A stretch of 64,000 nt of DNA from Mesorhizobium sp. (GTDB lineage Bacteria; Pseudomonadota; Alphaproteobacteria; Rhizobiales; Rhizobiaceae): NCBI GenBank assembly GCA_004017535.1, contig SAJS01000009.1, forward strand, positions 62,001 to 126,000, given 5' to 3'. Positions 17,093 to 27,853 of this stretch are shown here, piece after piece. Within the stretch, counting starts at the first letter, position 1, and each line of letters starts with the position of its first letter. The notes beneath the pieces are model-generated. The model saw nothing but the letters and a program-made list of their open reading frames with translations, did no database searches and had not been told where the DNA came from. Both the position numbers and the translations under genes were made by a program.

Positions 17093-18715
17093 CTATTTGT
17101 TCACATAGATCGCTTCGTAATCGATGACGCGGGTCGGATCGATGTAGATCTCGTCCGGTCCGCCCATGCGCTTGGACTTGGCCACCACCCGGCGTTCGTT
17201 GAAGACCGGGATCCAGGGCGCGTCATTGGTCTGGATGTCGGTGAAGATCTGAGCCCAGGCCTTGTTGCGCTCCTCGGCCTTGGCCGGCACCGGCATGGCG
17301 TCCGCCGCCTGGGCGCGGGCATCGATGTCCTTGTTGCAGTACCACGACCAGTTCCAGCCGCCGGCCACCGCGCTGCCGCAGCCGAGGATCGGCCCGTAGA
17401 AGTCGGACGGATCCGGGAAGTCGGCGATCCAGCCAAGCCCGCCGGACCATACCATGGGCGCCTGGCCCTGCGTGCCGCCGGCCGCAATCACGTTCGGATT
17501 GGCCACCGCCTTGATCTCGGCCTTGACGCCGATCGCCGCCAGATCCTGCTGGATCGCTTGCGTGATGCGCGGCTGCGGATCGGTATTGGACGTATAAATC
17601 TGGGTCGAAAAGCCGTCCTTCAACCCGGTCTCGGCAAGCAGCGCCTTGGCCTTTTCGGGATCGTAGGCATAGCCCTTGTAATTCTGGTCGTAGCCCGGCA
17701 TCAGCGGCGGCAGCACCTGGCTTGCGGGCGTGGCGCGGCCGTTGATGATGCGAACGATGCGGTCCTTGTTGATGGCCATGTTGACGGCCTGCCGCACCTT
17801 GGCGTTGTCGAAGGGCTTCACTTGGGTGTTCAAGGTAACATAGCTCGTCTCGAGCTGTTGGCGGTCGACGATCATGCCCTCGAACTCAGGCGATTTCTTC
17901 ATCTCCAGAAATTTCGCCGGCGGGATGCCGTCGCCGGCGATGTCGACCTCGCCCTTCTGCAGGCGCAAAAGTGCCACAAGCGGCTCCTGCCCGACCTCAA
18001 TAGTGAAAGAGTCGACATGCGGCCGATCCTTGATGAAATAGTCAGGGTTCTTCACGAAGACGAGGCGCTGGCCGATCGTCCACTCCTTCAGCGTGAAGGC
18101 GCCGGAGCCCACCGGATGCTTGCCGAAGTCGCCGCCGGCGGCTTCCACGGCCTCCTTCGGCACGACGGAAGCGAAGTTGAGCGCCAGCACGTTGAGGAAG
18201 GTGGCGTCGGGCTGCGAGAGCGTGAACTTCACCGTATGGTCATCGACGGCGGTGATGCCGTCCATCGTGTCGGCGGTGCCGGCGGTCATCTTGTCGGCGC
18301 CGACGATCGAGTGGAAGAAGCCAGCGCCCGGGCCTTGCGTCTTCGGGTTGACGGCGCGCTCGATCGACCATTTCACGTCCGCCGCCGTCACCGCGCGGCC
18401 GTTGGTGAACTTGACGCCGGGATGAAGCTTGAACGTATAGACCTTACCGTCGTCGGAAACGTCGTAACTGTCGGCGAGCGACGGTCCGAGCTCCGTCGTG
18501 CCCGGCTTGTAGTCGACCAGGCGCGAGAACAGTGAATTGATCATCGACCAGTTCTGCCAATCATAGCCGATGGCCGGGTCGAGCGTGGCGATGTCGTCCT
18601 TGTAGGTGACGATGATGTCGCCGCCATTGGTCGGCGTGTCGGCGAAGGCGGCGGGTACCAGGGCCGAGGTGGCGAGCAGCGCCGCCAGGCTGATCTGTTT
18701 GGCGAATTTGTTCAT
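17093..18715 (-). CDS. ABC transporter periplasmic substrate-binding protein (family 5, Dpp/Nik type)
   Basis: A 540-residue periplasmic receptor of the peptide/nickel class. Signal peptide: MNKFAKQISLAALLATSALVPAAFA. The mature protein begins DTPTNGGDIIVTYKDD, then has the family block SRLVDYKPGTTELGPSLADSYDVSDDGK. I start at the ATG at 18715, which has GGAG nine bases before it; a GTG three codons upstream is too close to that site. It is followed by the formamidase and ATPase genes and preceded by two permeases, so it delivers a ligand to that importer. The ligand is perhaps an amide or short amide-containing compound, judged only from context. Confidence 0.93.
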   Translation of the reverse strand: MNKFAKQISLAALLATSALVPAAFADTPTNGGDIIVTYKDDIATLDPAIGYDWQNWSMINSLFSRLVDYKPGTTELGPSLADSYDVSDDGKVYTFKLHPGVKFTNGRAVTAADVKWSIERAVNPKTQGPGAGFFHSIVGADKMTAGTADTMDGITAVDDHTVKFTLSQPDATFLNVLALNFASVVPKEAVEAAGGDFGKHPVGSGAFTLKEWTIGQRLVFVKNPDYFIKDRPHVDSFTIEVGQEPLVALLRLQKGEVDIAGDGIPPAKFLEMKKSPEFEGMIVDRQQLETSYVTLNTQVKPFDNAKVRQAVNMAINKDRIVRIINGRATPASQVLPPLMPGYDQNYKGYAYDPEKAKALLAETGLKDGFSTQIYTSNTDPQPRITQAIQQDLAAIGVKAEIKAVANPNVIAAGGTQGQAPMVWSGGLGWIADFPDPSDFYGPILGCGSAVAGGWNWSWYCNKDIDARAQAADAMPVPAKAEERNKAWAQIFTDIQTNDAPWIPVFNERRVVAKSKRMGGPDEIYIDPTRVIDYEAIYVNK

Positions 18716-18744
18716 TGAGTTCACTCCTCTGTTGGTCTTGTTGG

Positions 18745-19665
18745 TTATTGGCTGCGGATGCGGGGATCGACGAACGGGGCGACGAAGTCGGCGAGCAAAT
18801 TGCCGAGCACGATGGCCAGCGCCGAGACCAATGTGACGCCCATGATGATCGGCACGTCGACCTGCTGGATGGCCTGCCAGGCCAGCTGGCCGATGCCGGG
18901 CCAGCCGTAGACGGCCTCGACCACGACCACGCCGCTCATGAACTGGCCGATGTCGATGCCGACCATGGCGATGATCGGCAAAAGCGCGTTGGGCAGCGCG
19001 TGGCCGAGCACAACGCGGCGGCCGCTGAGACCCTTGGCATGGGCGGTGCGCACATAGTCCTGGCGCAGCACCTCGATCATGGCGGAACGCACCATGCGCG
19101 CATACCAGCCGGCGCCGAGCACGCCGAGCGTGAGTGCCGGCAGCACGACATGCCGCGCCGTGCCGAAGCCGGACATCGGGAACCAGCCAAGCGTGGCGGC
19201 AAAGACATAGAGAAGCAGCAATGCAACGACGAATTGCGGCGACGAGACGCCGACGAAGGACAGCATCATGACCGAGCGGTCGACGAAGCCGCCGCGCCGA
19301 ACCGCCGCGATGATGCCGAAGGTCAGACCGAGCGCGACCTCGACGACGATGCCGGCGGCCATGAGGATAAGCGTCGCCGGCAGCCGCGCCAGGATCAGCG
19401 GCAGCACCTCGGTCTTCTGCGTGTAGGAGCGGCCGAGATCGCCATGCAGCAGGTTGCCGACATAATGCAGGAACTGCATGACCAGAGGCTGGTCGAGGCC
19501 AAGCTCATGCCGAATGGCTGCCACCATTTGCGGCGTCGCGGAGCGCCCGGCGATCAGCACGGCGGGATCCGCCGGCAGGAAATAGAGCAGAAGGAAGGTG
19601 ATGGCGGCGACGCCGAGCAGGATCAGCACGGCCTGGACGAGACGGCGGGCGAGGAAGAAGGCCAT
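18745..19665 (-). CDS. ABC transporter permease (DppB type)
   Basis: A 306-residue inner-membrane permease. It starts MAFFLARRLVQAVLILLGVA, the typical first helix of DppB proteins; the large periplasmic loop follows (GLDQPLVMQFLHYVGNLLHGDLG). The EAA motif that docks on the ATPase is DYVRTAHAKGLSGRRVVLGHALPNALLP near residue 210. Six membrane helices are expected. The start ATG is two bases after the stop of the DppC-type gene, so the genes are tightly coupled. Confidence 0.93.
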   Translation of the reverse strand: MAFFLARRLVQAVLILLGVAAITFLLLYFLPADPAVLIAGRSATPQMVAAIRHELGLDQPLVMQFLHYVGNLLHGDLGRSYTQKTEVLPLILARLPATLILMAAGIVVEVALGLTFGIIAAVRRGGFVDRSVMMLSFVGVSSPQFVVALLLLYVFAATLGWFPMSGFGTARHVVLPALTLGVLGAGWYARMVRSAMIEVLRQDYVRTAHAKGLSGRRVVLGHALPNALLPIIAMVGIDIGQFMSGVVVVEAVYGWPGIGQLAWQAIQQVDVPIIMGVTLVSALAIVLGNLLADFVAPFVDPRIRSQ

Positions 19666-19667
19666 CG

Positions 19668-20516
19668 TCACAGCCTCCCGCGCTGGGTCGGGTCGAGGAT
19701 GTCGCGCAGCGCGTCGCCGATCAGGTTGAAGGACAAGGCCGTCGCGAGGATGATCGCGCCGGGGATGAACACCAGCCAGGGCGCATCCTGGAAATAGCTC
19801 TGGCTCTCGAAGATGATGTTGCCCCAGGAAGGCTGCGGCGGCTGCACGCCGATGCCGAGGAAGGACAGCGTCGCCTCGAGCAGCACGGTGGTGGCGATGC
19901 CGAGCGTGCCCCAGACAATCGCAGTCGGCATCAGGTGGGGAAGAATGTGCAGAAGGATGATGCGGCCGTTGCCGGCGCCCAGCGAACGCTCGGCAACGAT
20001 GAAATCGCGTTCCACCAGGCCGCGCGTCTCGGTGTAGACGATGCGGGCGACCTGCACCCAGTTCACCAGGGCGATCACCATGGCGACGATCCACAGGCTG
20101 GGTTTCAGGAGCGCCGCGAGCGCGATGGCGAGCAGCAGCGCCGGAAAGGCCATCATCAGGTCGGTGAAGCGCATCAGCAGGTTGCCGGCGGCGCCGCGCA
20201 GATAGCCGGCGAGCAGCCCGACAAGCAATCCGATCGCGACGGCGACGCCGTTGGCGACGAGACCGATGATCAGCGACGTGCGGGCGCCGAACAGCACGCG
20301 GGCGAAGAGGTCGCGGCCGAGCGTGTCGGTGCCGAACAGATGGTCGCTGCCAGGCGGCAGCGGCGCGCCTTCGAGCGACAGGCCGTCGGCAAGCTGGTCG
20401 TCCGGCGAGAAATGCGCGATCCATGGCGCGAAGATCGCCGCCAGCAGGACGAGCACGACCACGATCAGCCCGAAAAGGGCGGAAGGCCGTCTTGTCAATT
20501 CGCGCAGAACCCGCAT
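19668..20516 (-). CDS. ABC transporter permease (DppC type)
   Basis: A 282-residue inner-membrane permease, partner of the DppB-type protein. It has the N-terminal helix GLIVVVLVLLAAIFAPWIA and the DppC hallmark HLFGTDTLGRDLFARVLFGART at about residues 59-80. The EAA-like loop is ERDFIVAERSLGAGNGRIILLHILPHLMP near 170-200. Its start is 8 bp downstream of the ANTAR gene stop, so it belongs to the same operon as the amide sensor and antiterminator. Confidence 0.93.
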   Translation of the reverse strand: MRVLRELTRRPSALFGLIVVVLVLLAAIFAPWIAHFSPDDQLADGLSLEGAPLPPGSDHLFGTDTLGRDLFARVLFGARTSLIIGLVANGVAVAIGLLVGLLAGYLRGAAGNLLMRFTDLMMAFPALLLAIALAALLKPSLWIVAMVIALVNWVQVARIVYTETRGLVERDFIVAERSLGAGNGRIILLHILPHLMPTAIVWGTLGIATTVLLEATLSFLGIGVQPPQPSWGNIIFESQSYFQDAPWLVFIPGAIILATALSFNLIGDALRDILDPTQRGRL

Positions 20517-20524
20517 GCGGGGGC

Positions 20525-21037
20525 CTATATCGCGCGCGGCACGGGCTCGTGCCCGGCGACTATGGAAGCGGCGACGTGCTCGACGGTGAGCCGGCGCTGC
20601 ATGGCGAAGCGGCAGAGCGTGCGATAGGCGCCGGCCTCATCGCCGCCTTGCGCGGCCATGATCGAGCGCATCGCATCGTAGACAATCGGTCTCAGCCGCA
20701 GACGCTCCTCCAGGCCGGCGATGCGCGCTTTGACGGCGGTTCGCTCACGGTGGGCGTGCGTGGCAAGCACCAGCGCCGGATAGATCGAGGAGGCGGTGAC
20801 CGGCTTGGCGATGAGCGCGCCGGCGCCCTTGCCCAGCGCCCAGGCGATGCGGCCCGGCGCTTCGGAACCGAGCAGCGCGACCACCGGAACGGGCGCCTCG
20901 TCCCCGTCCCATGGCAAGAGATCGTCCCACCCCTGGTCGGCGTCGACCAGGACGATGTCGGCTGGCGTTTCGGTGAGATCGAGCGGTTTCCACTGCACTA
21001 GGACGGTCACGCCGAGACGTTCGAGCTGACGCTTCAC
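20525..21037 (-). CDS. AmiR-type ANTAR-domain transcription antiterminator
   Basis: A 170-residue reading with a degenerate receiver domain (residues 1-105; IVLVDADQGWDDLL and the LIAKPV segment) and a C-terminal ANTAR helical bundle (AGLEERLRLRPIVYDAM, then AYRTLCRFAMQRRLTVEHVA). In the AmiC/AmiR pair, the sensor releases AmiR on amide binding and AmiR then binds nascent mRNA to prevent termination. The GTG at 21037 is the first canonical start in frame, yet homologous-looking sequence continues upstream in frame to 21106 (NFISWRAAILHRDDDNIER), the first strand of the receiver. An ATG at 21108 overlapping the amiC-like stop is in a different frame. See findings: a one-base indel is likely. 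Confidence 0.82.
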   Translation of the reverse strand: MKRQLERLGVTVLVQWKPLDLTETPADIVLVDADQGWDDLLPWDGDEAPVPVVALLGSEAPGRIAWALGKGAGALIAKPVTASSIYPALVLATHAHRERTAVKARIAGLEERLRLRPIVYDAMRSIMAAQGGDEAGAYRTLCRFAMQRRLTVEHVAASIVAGHEPVPRAI

Positions 21038-21104
21038 TCGCTCGATGTTGTCGTCGTCGCGATGCAGGATCGCGGCGCGCCAGGAAATGAAATTCGCGTC
21101 CGCG

Positions 21105-22244
21105 TCATTGCACGACCCTCAGATGCGGGACGGGCTGGCTGGCCAGCGTGCCGACAAGATAGGGATCGGCGACAATCGCGCCATGCGAGGCGATGACGTC
21201 GAAGCCGGACTGCTCGTTAATGCGACCGAGATGGAAAGGCAGGGCCGCATGATTGGTGCGCGGGTCGATTGCGAGGGGTCCGAGCACAGTCTGTCGCGGC
21301 CTGGCGTGCAGGAAGCCCCGCACGCTGGCGGGGTCGTCGCGATTGGCCTCGGTGACCGCCTCGGCGCAGAGCTTCACCGCCGCATACGCGCCGGCAAAGA
21401 AGCTGGAGACGCGGCGTCCGGCGCCGAAACGGGCGGCGACGCGCTGTTTGAAAATCCGGTTTTCGAGCGACGCCAGGCTTTCGAAGTAAGAGGCTGTCGA
21501 GAGCTGGCCGACGGCCGTGCCCGGCTCGATCTCCCCCAGCTCGCATTCCGTCAGGTCGCAGCTCAGCACCGGGCAGCGTTCCGGCGCGAAGGCAGGATCG
21601 CGATCCGCCAACCGGCACACAGCGGCCAGGAAGGCGTAGCTCGAAGGGCCGATCATGTTGTTCAAGATGAAGTCGGGCCGGTGGCGCTCCAGGTCGGCGA
21701 TCAGCAAGCCGACATCGGTCTCCTCGATCGGCAAATAGCGCTCGCCGAGCACCTCGCCGCCGGCGCGCGTGAGAAGCTCGCGCGCCAGCCGGTTCATCTC
21801 CCAGCCCCAGACATAATTGGCGCCGGCGAGATAGACGCGCTTGCCGTAGTGGGGCAGCATGTAGTCGAACAGCGGTATCAGATGCTGGTTGGGACAGGCG
21901 CCGGTGTAGATGACGTTCTCGTTGGCCTCGAAGCCTTCGTAGGGACAGATGTACCAGAGCAGCCCGTCATATTTCTCCACTAGCGGGATGGCATCCTTGC
22001 GCGACAGGGAGGTGATGGTGCCGATCACATTGCGGCATTGATCGTCGCGCAGCATGGCGCGGATCAGGTCGAGGTAACGCTCCGGCTGGCCGCCGGGATC
22101 GCCGAAGACCGGCTCGATGCGGACGGCGCCGCCGGCCTTCTCCAGTTCCTCGATGGCGAGCTCAGCGCCGGCGCGACAGTCGCGGCCGATCGCCCCGTAG
22201 GGACCGGTGGTCGAATAGAGGATGCCGACCCTGAACGTCTTCAC
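21105..22244 (-). CDS. AmiC-type amide-binding sensor (periplasmic-binding fold, cytosolic)
   Basis: A 379-residue receptor of the AmiC / urea-short-amide binding group. It starts GTG (VKTFRVGILYSTTGPYGAIG) with GAGG five bases upstream, and has no signal peptide, which fits a cytosolic ligand sensor and not a transport receptor. Typical segments are WYICPYEGFEANENVIYTGACPNQ in pieces near residue 110, and LAGANYVWGWEMNR near 150, lining the amide pocket in AmiC. It is first in the operon and directly followed by the ANTAR protein, its expected partner. In Pseudomonas the pair regulates aliphatic amidase; here the target would be the formamidase operon itself. Confidence 0.9.
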   Translation of the reverse strand: MKTFRVGILYSTTGPYGAIGRDCRAGAELAIEELEKAGGAVRIEPVFGDPGGQPERYLDLIRAMLRDDQCRNVIGTITSLSRKDAIPLVEKYDGLLWYICPYEGFEANENVIYTGACPNQHLIPLFDYMLPHYGKRVYLAGANYVWGWEMNRLARELLTRAGGEVLGERYLPIEETDVGLLIADLERHRPDFILNNMIGPSSYAFLAAVCRLADRDPAFAPERCPVLSCDLTECELGEIEPGTAVGQLSTASYFESLASLENRIFKQRVAARFGAGRRVSSFFAGAYAAVKLCAEAVTEANRDDPASVRGFLHARPRQTVLGPLAIDPRTNHAALPFHLGRINEQSGFDVIASHGAIVADPYLVGTLASQPVPHLRVVQ

Positions 22245-22253
22245 CCGGACCTC

Positions 22254-22306
22254 AAAAAACAAAGGCCCCACACGCACCCCATGCTTTCATGAGACGCGGC
22301 GAGGCC
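22254..22306 (-). promoter_or_regulatory. Possible leader terminator before the AmiC-type gene
   Basis: On the minus strand GGCCTC (22306-22301) can pair with GGGGCC (22269-22264), and the second arm is followed by TTTGTTTTTT just before the ribosome site. The stem is only six pairs with a loop of about 31 bases, so support is weak, but a conditional terminator here is what an AmiR antiterminator would need. Confidence 0.3.
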
Positions 22307-22368
22307 ATGCTGCCCTTGCCCGGCCATGCCGGACGCGATGTGTTACGCGGGAAATTGTGCGCTTGCGA

Positions 22369-22399
22369 AATAGAACACGAGCAGAGGCACGCTTGTCAA
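22369..22399 (-). promoter_or_regulatory. Putative sigma70 promoter of the amide operon
   Basis: On the minus strand a perfect TTGACA (22399-22394), a 19-bp spacer, then TCTATT (22374-22369). The spacer is longer than the ideal 17. It leaves a leader of roughly 115 bases ahead of the AmiC-type start. Confidence 0.4.
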
Positions 22400-22500
22400 C
22401 GGCCCCACGCGCGAATGGCTGCGATGGCTTGGAGGTTTGCCCATCAAGCGACCGGCTCGCTCAAAGCCGCCACGGTTTTCAGCGGTGACGCCGCCGATGT

Positions 22501-23394
22501 TTACAGTCTTGCCTCGGCAAAGATGCGGGATGCCCATTCCAGGAAGACGCGCAGCCGCGGAGCGAGCTGGCGGTTCTGCGGATAAAGTGCGAACAACGGC
22601 GTCGGCGTCGGCGGGAAATCGCTGAGAACCTCGATCAGTGTCCCGTCAGCCAGGTCTTTTTCGAGCCGGTAGCGTGGCGCCTGCAGAAGCCCGAAGCCCA
22701 GGCGCGCCAGCTCGGCCGCGGTGTCCGAATTGTTGACGCGCACCCGGCCCGGCAACATTACCTGGCGCAGGCCGGCGCCCATTCTGAATTCCAACGGCAG
22801 GATATCGCCGGTCCGGGAGGAAACGAAGCAGACGGCCTGGTGGCCCTCCAGCGCCTCGGGCGATGCCGGCGTTCCGTGGCGCTTCAGATAGGCTGGGCTG
22901 GCGCAGGTGATCTCGGCGATCATCGCCAGCCGCCGCATGATCATGCCGCTGTCCTGCGGTTCACCGGCGCGAATGACACAGTCGACGCCTTCGCGCACCA
23001 GGTCGACCAGCCGGTCGCCCTGACCGATATGCAGGTTGATGCCGGGATAGCGTTCGAGGAAGGCCGGGAGTTGCGGCAGCAGGAAGCGCTGCGTGAGCAG
23101 CGGATGCGCATCGACGCGCAACAGGCCGCGCGGCTCGGCGCTGCGGAACCCGGCCTCGGCATCCTCCACCTCGCCAAGGATCGACAGGCAGCGCTCGTAA
23201 TAAGCCTGCCCGTCGAGCGTCGTGGCGACATGGCGCGTGGTGCGGTCCAGCAGCCTTGTCCCCAGATGCTCCTCCAGTTGCTGGATCGCTTCGGTCGCGG
23301 TCGAGCGCGGCAGGCCGAGATCGGCCGCGGCCGCGGTGAAATTGCGCCGCTCCACCACGCGCACGAACAGCCGCATCCTGTCCAATCGATCCAT
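22501..23394 (-). CDS. LysR-family transcriptional regulator
   Basis: A 297-residue LysR protein. It starts MDRLDRMRLFVRVVERRNFT, followed by the recognition region LGLPRSTATEAIQQLEEHLG and the effector domain. It belongs by pattern to the CrgA/AaeR-like subgroup (MDRLxxMxxFVRVVExxSF). The longer open frame upstream would run through the divergent promoter, so I use the ATG at 23394. It is divergent from the SDR gene at 23504, with 109 bp between starts, and most likely controls that SDR-tautomerase pair. Confidence 0.9.
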   Translation of the reverse strand: MDRLDRMRLFVRVVERRNFTAAAADLGLPRSTATEAIQQLEEHLGTRLLDRTTRHVATTLDGQAYYERCLSILGEVEDAEAGFRSAEPRGLLRVDAHPLLTQRFLLPQLPAFLERYPGINLHIGQGDRLVDLVREGVDCVIRAGEPQDSGMIMRRLAMIAEITCASPAYLKRHGTPASPEALEGHQAVCFVSSRTGDILPLEFRMGAGLRQVMLPGRVRVNNSDTAAELARLGFGLLQAPRYRLEKDLADGTLIEVLSDFPPTPTPLFALYPQNRQLAPRLRVFLEWASRIFAEARL

Positions 23395-23503
23395 GGCCGA
23401 TTGTTCGCTCCTGCCGAATACTGCTGTCAATAGCCAACCGATTATCCGGAAGACAGGACGATCTATATCCGCTTCACACCAAACAACCGAACGGAGACCG
23501 ATC

Positions 23504-24238
23504 ATGCAGAAGACAAGAACCGCGATCGTGACAGGCGCATCGAGAGGCATTGGCGAGGCTATTGCCAAGCGGCTCGCCCGGGACGAAATCGCCGTCATCG
23601 TCAACTACGCGCGCGGCAAGGACGCGGCCGGCGAGGTCGTGTCGGCCATCGAAGCCGCCGGCGGCACCGCTCTCGCGGTCCAGGCCGACATCGGCGAACC
23701 GACCGGCATGGCCGCCTTGTTCGACGCGGCTGAAAAGGCCTTTGGCAAGGCCGACATCCTCATCAACAATGCCGGCATGATGCGGCTGTCGCCGATCGCC
23801 GACACCGACGACGCTGCATTCGAACGGCAGTTCGCCATCAATCTCGGCGGCACGTTCCGCGGCATGCGCGAAGCTGCAACGCGCTTGAACGATGGCGGAC
23901 GCATCATCAACTTCTCTTCAAGCGTCGTCGGCTTCTACCAGCCTGCCTATGGCGTCTATGCCGCGACCAAGGCCGGCATCGAAGCCATGACACATATCCT
24001 TGCCAAGGAGCTGGGCCCGCGCCGCATCACGGTCAACGCCGTCGCGCCCGGCCCGGTCGACACCGAACTCTTCACCGACGGCAAGAGCGCCGCGCAGATC
24101 GAGGCGATCACCAGACTCATTCCGCTCGGCCGCCTCGGCCAGCCCGACGACATCGCTGGGCTCGTCGCCTTCCTTGCCGGCCCCGACAGCCAATGGGTCA
24201 ACGGCCAGATCATCCGCGCCAATGGCGGCGCCATCTGA
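23504..24238 (+). CDS. Short-chain dehydrogenase/reductase
   Basis: A 244-residue classical SDR. NAD(P)-binding motif TGASRGIG at residues 10-17, NNAGMM near 88, catalytic Ser in NFSSSVVG, and the YxxxK pair in YGVYAATKAG. The C-terminal WVNGQIIRANGG is the usual SDR end. The NYARG after the second strand suggests NADPH preference (weak inference). The start ATG has CGGAG ten bases upstream. Downstream by 54 bp is a tautomerase gene, probably cotranscribed. The substrate is unknown. Confidence 0.92.
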   Translation: MQKTRTAIVTGASRGIGEAIAKRLARDEIAVIVNYARGKDAAGEVVSAIEAAGGTALAVQADIGEPTGMAALFDAAEKAFGKADILINNAGMMRLSPIADTDDAAFERQFAINLGGTFRGMREAATRLNDGGRIINFSSSVVGFYQPAYGVYAATKAGIEAMTHILAKELGPRRITVNAVAPGPVDTELFTDGKSAAQIEAITRLIPLGRLGQPDDIAGLVAFLAGPDSQWVNGQIIRANGGAI

Positions 24239-24292
24239 AGCAATCCCGCATAATTGCACGGCGATAGAACAACCAGCCCTAAAGGAAGAAAA

Positions 24293-24505
24293 ATGCCCTT
24301 TGCCAACTTCAAGACGCCTGAGGCCGCCCTGACCAAAGCGCAGAAGGAAGACCTCGTCCACAGGACCACGCAGATGCTGGTCGACTATTTCGGCGAGGCC
24401 GCGCGCCCCCATACGATGGTCCTGATCGAGGAAGTTCCCGACGGCGGCTACGGCCGCGCCGACGAAGTCTTAATTCTCCCCGACGCCTACCGGGCGAAGG
24501 AATAG
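24293..24505 (+). CDS. 4-oxalocrotonate-tautomerase-like small protein
   Basis: A 70-residue protein of tautomerase-superfamily size. After the initiator Met comes Pro (MPFANFKTPEAALTKAQK), the catalytic N-terminal proline of the superfamily once Met is removed. MLVDYFGEAARPHTMVLIEEVPDGGYG matches, in pieces, the second half of the beta-alpha-beta unit. RBS AAGGAAG. It follows the SDR gene and is probably part of its operon. A GC-rich hairpin lies downstream. The substrate is unknown. Confidence 0.8.
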   Translation: MPFANFKTPEAALTKAQKEDLVHRTTQMLVDYFGEAARPHTMVLIEEVPDGGYGRADEVLILPDAYRAKE

Positions 24506-24522
24506 GGTCTGAATTGAGCCAA

Positions 24523-24547
24523 GCGGGCCGCTCGCAGAGCGACCCGC
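24523..24547 (+). terminator. Hairpin after the SDR-tautomerase unit
   Basis: GCGGGCCGCTC, loop GCA, GAGCGACCCGC: ten pairs and one mismatch, 18 bp after the tautomerase stop. It lacks a T-run, so it may be a processing or stabilising hairpin and not a true terminator. Confidence 0.45.
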
Positions 24548-24654
24548 CCGACTTGATCCGTCAGCGCAGGGGGATCTCGCCCACCAACGAAATCTTAATG
24601 TAAATCAAGCGTAATCCCGGCCATTAAAATTGTGCGTATGTGTTGGGGTTGCGC

Positions 24655-26988
<2,334 letters not shown>

Positions 26989-27849
26989 CTACCGATTGCG
27001 CATCACCACGCAGGCGCCGCCGACGCTTTGCAGCTTGTCGCAGATGCGGTTGGCATCGCCGCGCGAGTCCGCTCCGATCCTGACCGCATAGATGCCGCGC
27101 CGGCCGATCGGCGTGCGCACCCGGCTCACCACCGGATCATGGCCGGCAAGCAGCGCCGGGAACCGGCTCTTGACCCTCAGCCATTGGCCGATCGCCGCCG
27201 AGCGGCGGAAATTGCCTGCCACCTGCACGCCCCACGGCTTGACGTTGATCGAGGCCATGGCGACGGTCCGCGACATGATCACGGGCAGCCGGCGGCAGGC
27301 GACCGCGAAACTCATCTTGGGGTCGAGCGGCTCGACGGTGCCGGCATAGGATTTGTCGGAAAACTTGTCGACGGGTTCGCCCATGATGTCGAATACATAG
27401 CTTTCCGTCTCCATCGGCAGGAAGCCGCCGGAATCCAGCCACCGCGACACGCGGTTCTCGCCGGCATTGTAGGCGGCCGCCGCGAGGCCGAGATTGCCAT
27501 AGCCCGCCTTCATCTCGGCGAGATATTTCGCCGAAGCCGGGATGGCCTGCTCGATGTCGAAGGAATTGGCCAGGCCGCGCAGCTTGGCGGTGCCGGGCAT
27601 GAATTGCGCGATGCCTTCGGCGCCGACCGGGCTCACCGCGTTCGGGTCGAAGCGGCTTTCCTTCCAGATCAGCCGGGCGAAGAAATCCTTGGGCAGCCCA
27701 TTCTGCTGGGCTTGGGCTTCGATCAGATCGCAGACACGGTTGATCAGCCTTTTGCCGGCCGATTTCGACTGCGGCGGGTCGGCGGACGCGCCTGCCACCC
27801 AGCTCAAGCTGCACAGCAAGGCCAGGGCCAGCGCGAGGAAACGGTGCAT
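26989..27849 (-). CDS. Lytic murein transglycosylase with C-terminal SPOR-like domain
   Basis: A 286-residue secreted enzyme: signal peptide (FLALALALLCSLSWVAGASA), then an SLT domain with the catalytic Glu in LIWKESRFDPNAVSP, and GAEGIAQFMPGTA and AAAYNAGENRVSRWL downstream. Residues from about 205 to the end (WGVQVAGNFRRSAAIGQW ... VCVVMRNR-like tail) look like a SPOR peptidoglycan-binding domain. It cleaves the MurNAc-GlcNAc bond to anhydro ends. The start lies 4 bp downstream of the ispG stop, so both form one transcript. The last base of the stop is next to the end of the convergent kinase gene, without a gap. Confidence 0.88.
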   Translation of the reverse strand: MHRFLALALALLCSLSWVAGASADPPQSKSAGKRLINRVCDLIEAQAQQNGLPKDFFARLIWKESRFDPNAVSPVGAEGIAQFMPGTAKLRGLANSFDIEQAIPASAKYLAEMKAGYGNLGLAAAAYNAGENRVSRWLDSGGFLPMETESYVFDIMGEPVDKFSDKSYAGTVEPLDPKMSFAVACRRLPVIMSRTVAMASINVKPWGVQVAGNFRRSAAIGQWLRVKSRFPALLAGHDPVVSRVRTPIGRRGIYAVRIGADSRGDANRICDKLQSVGGACVVMRNR

Positions 27850-27853
27850 CGGC

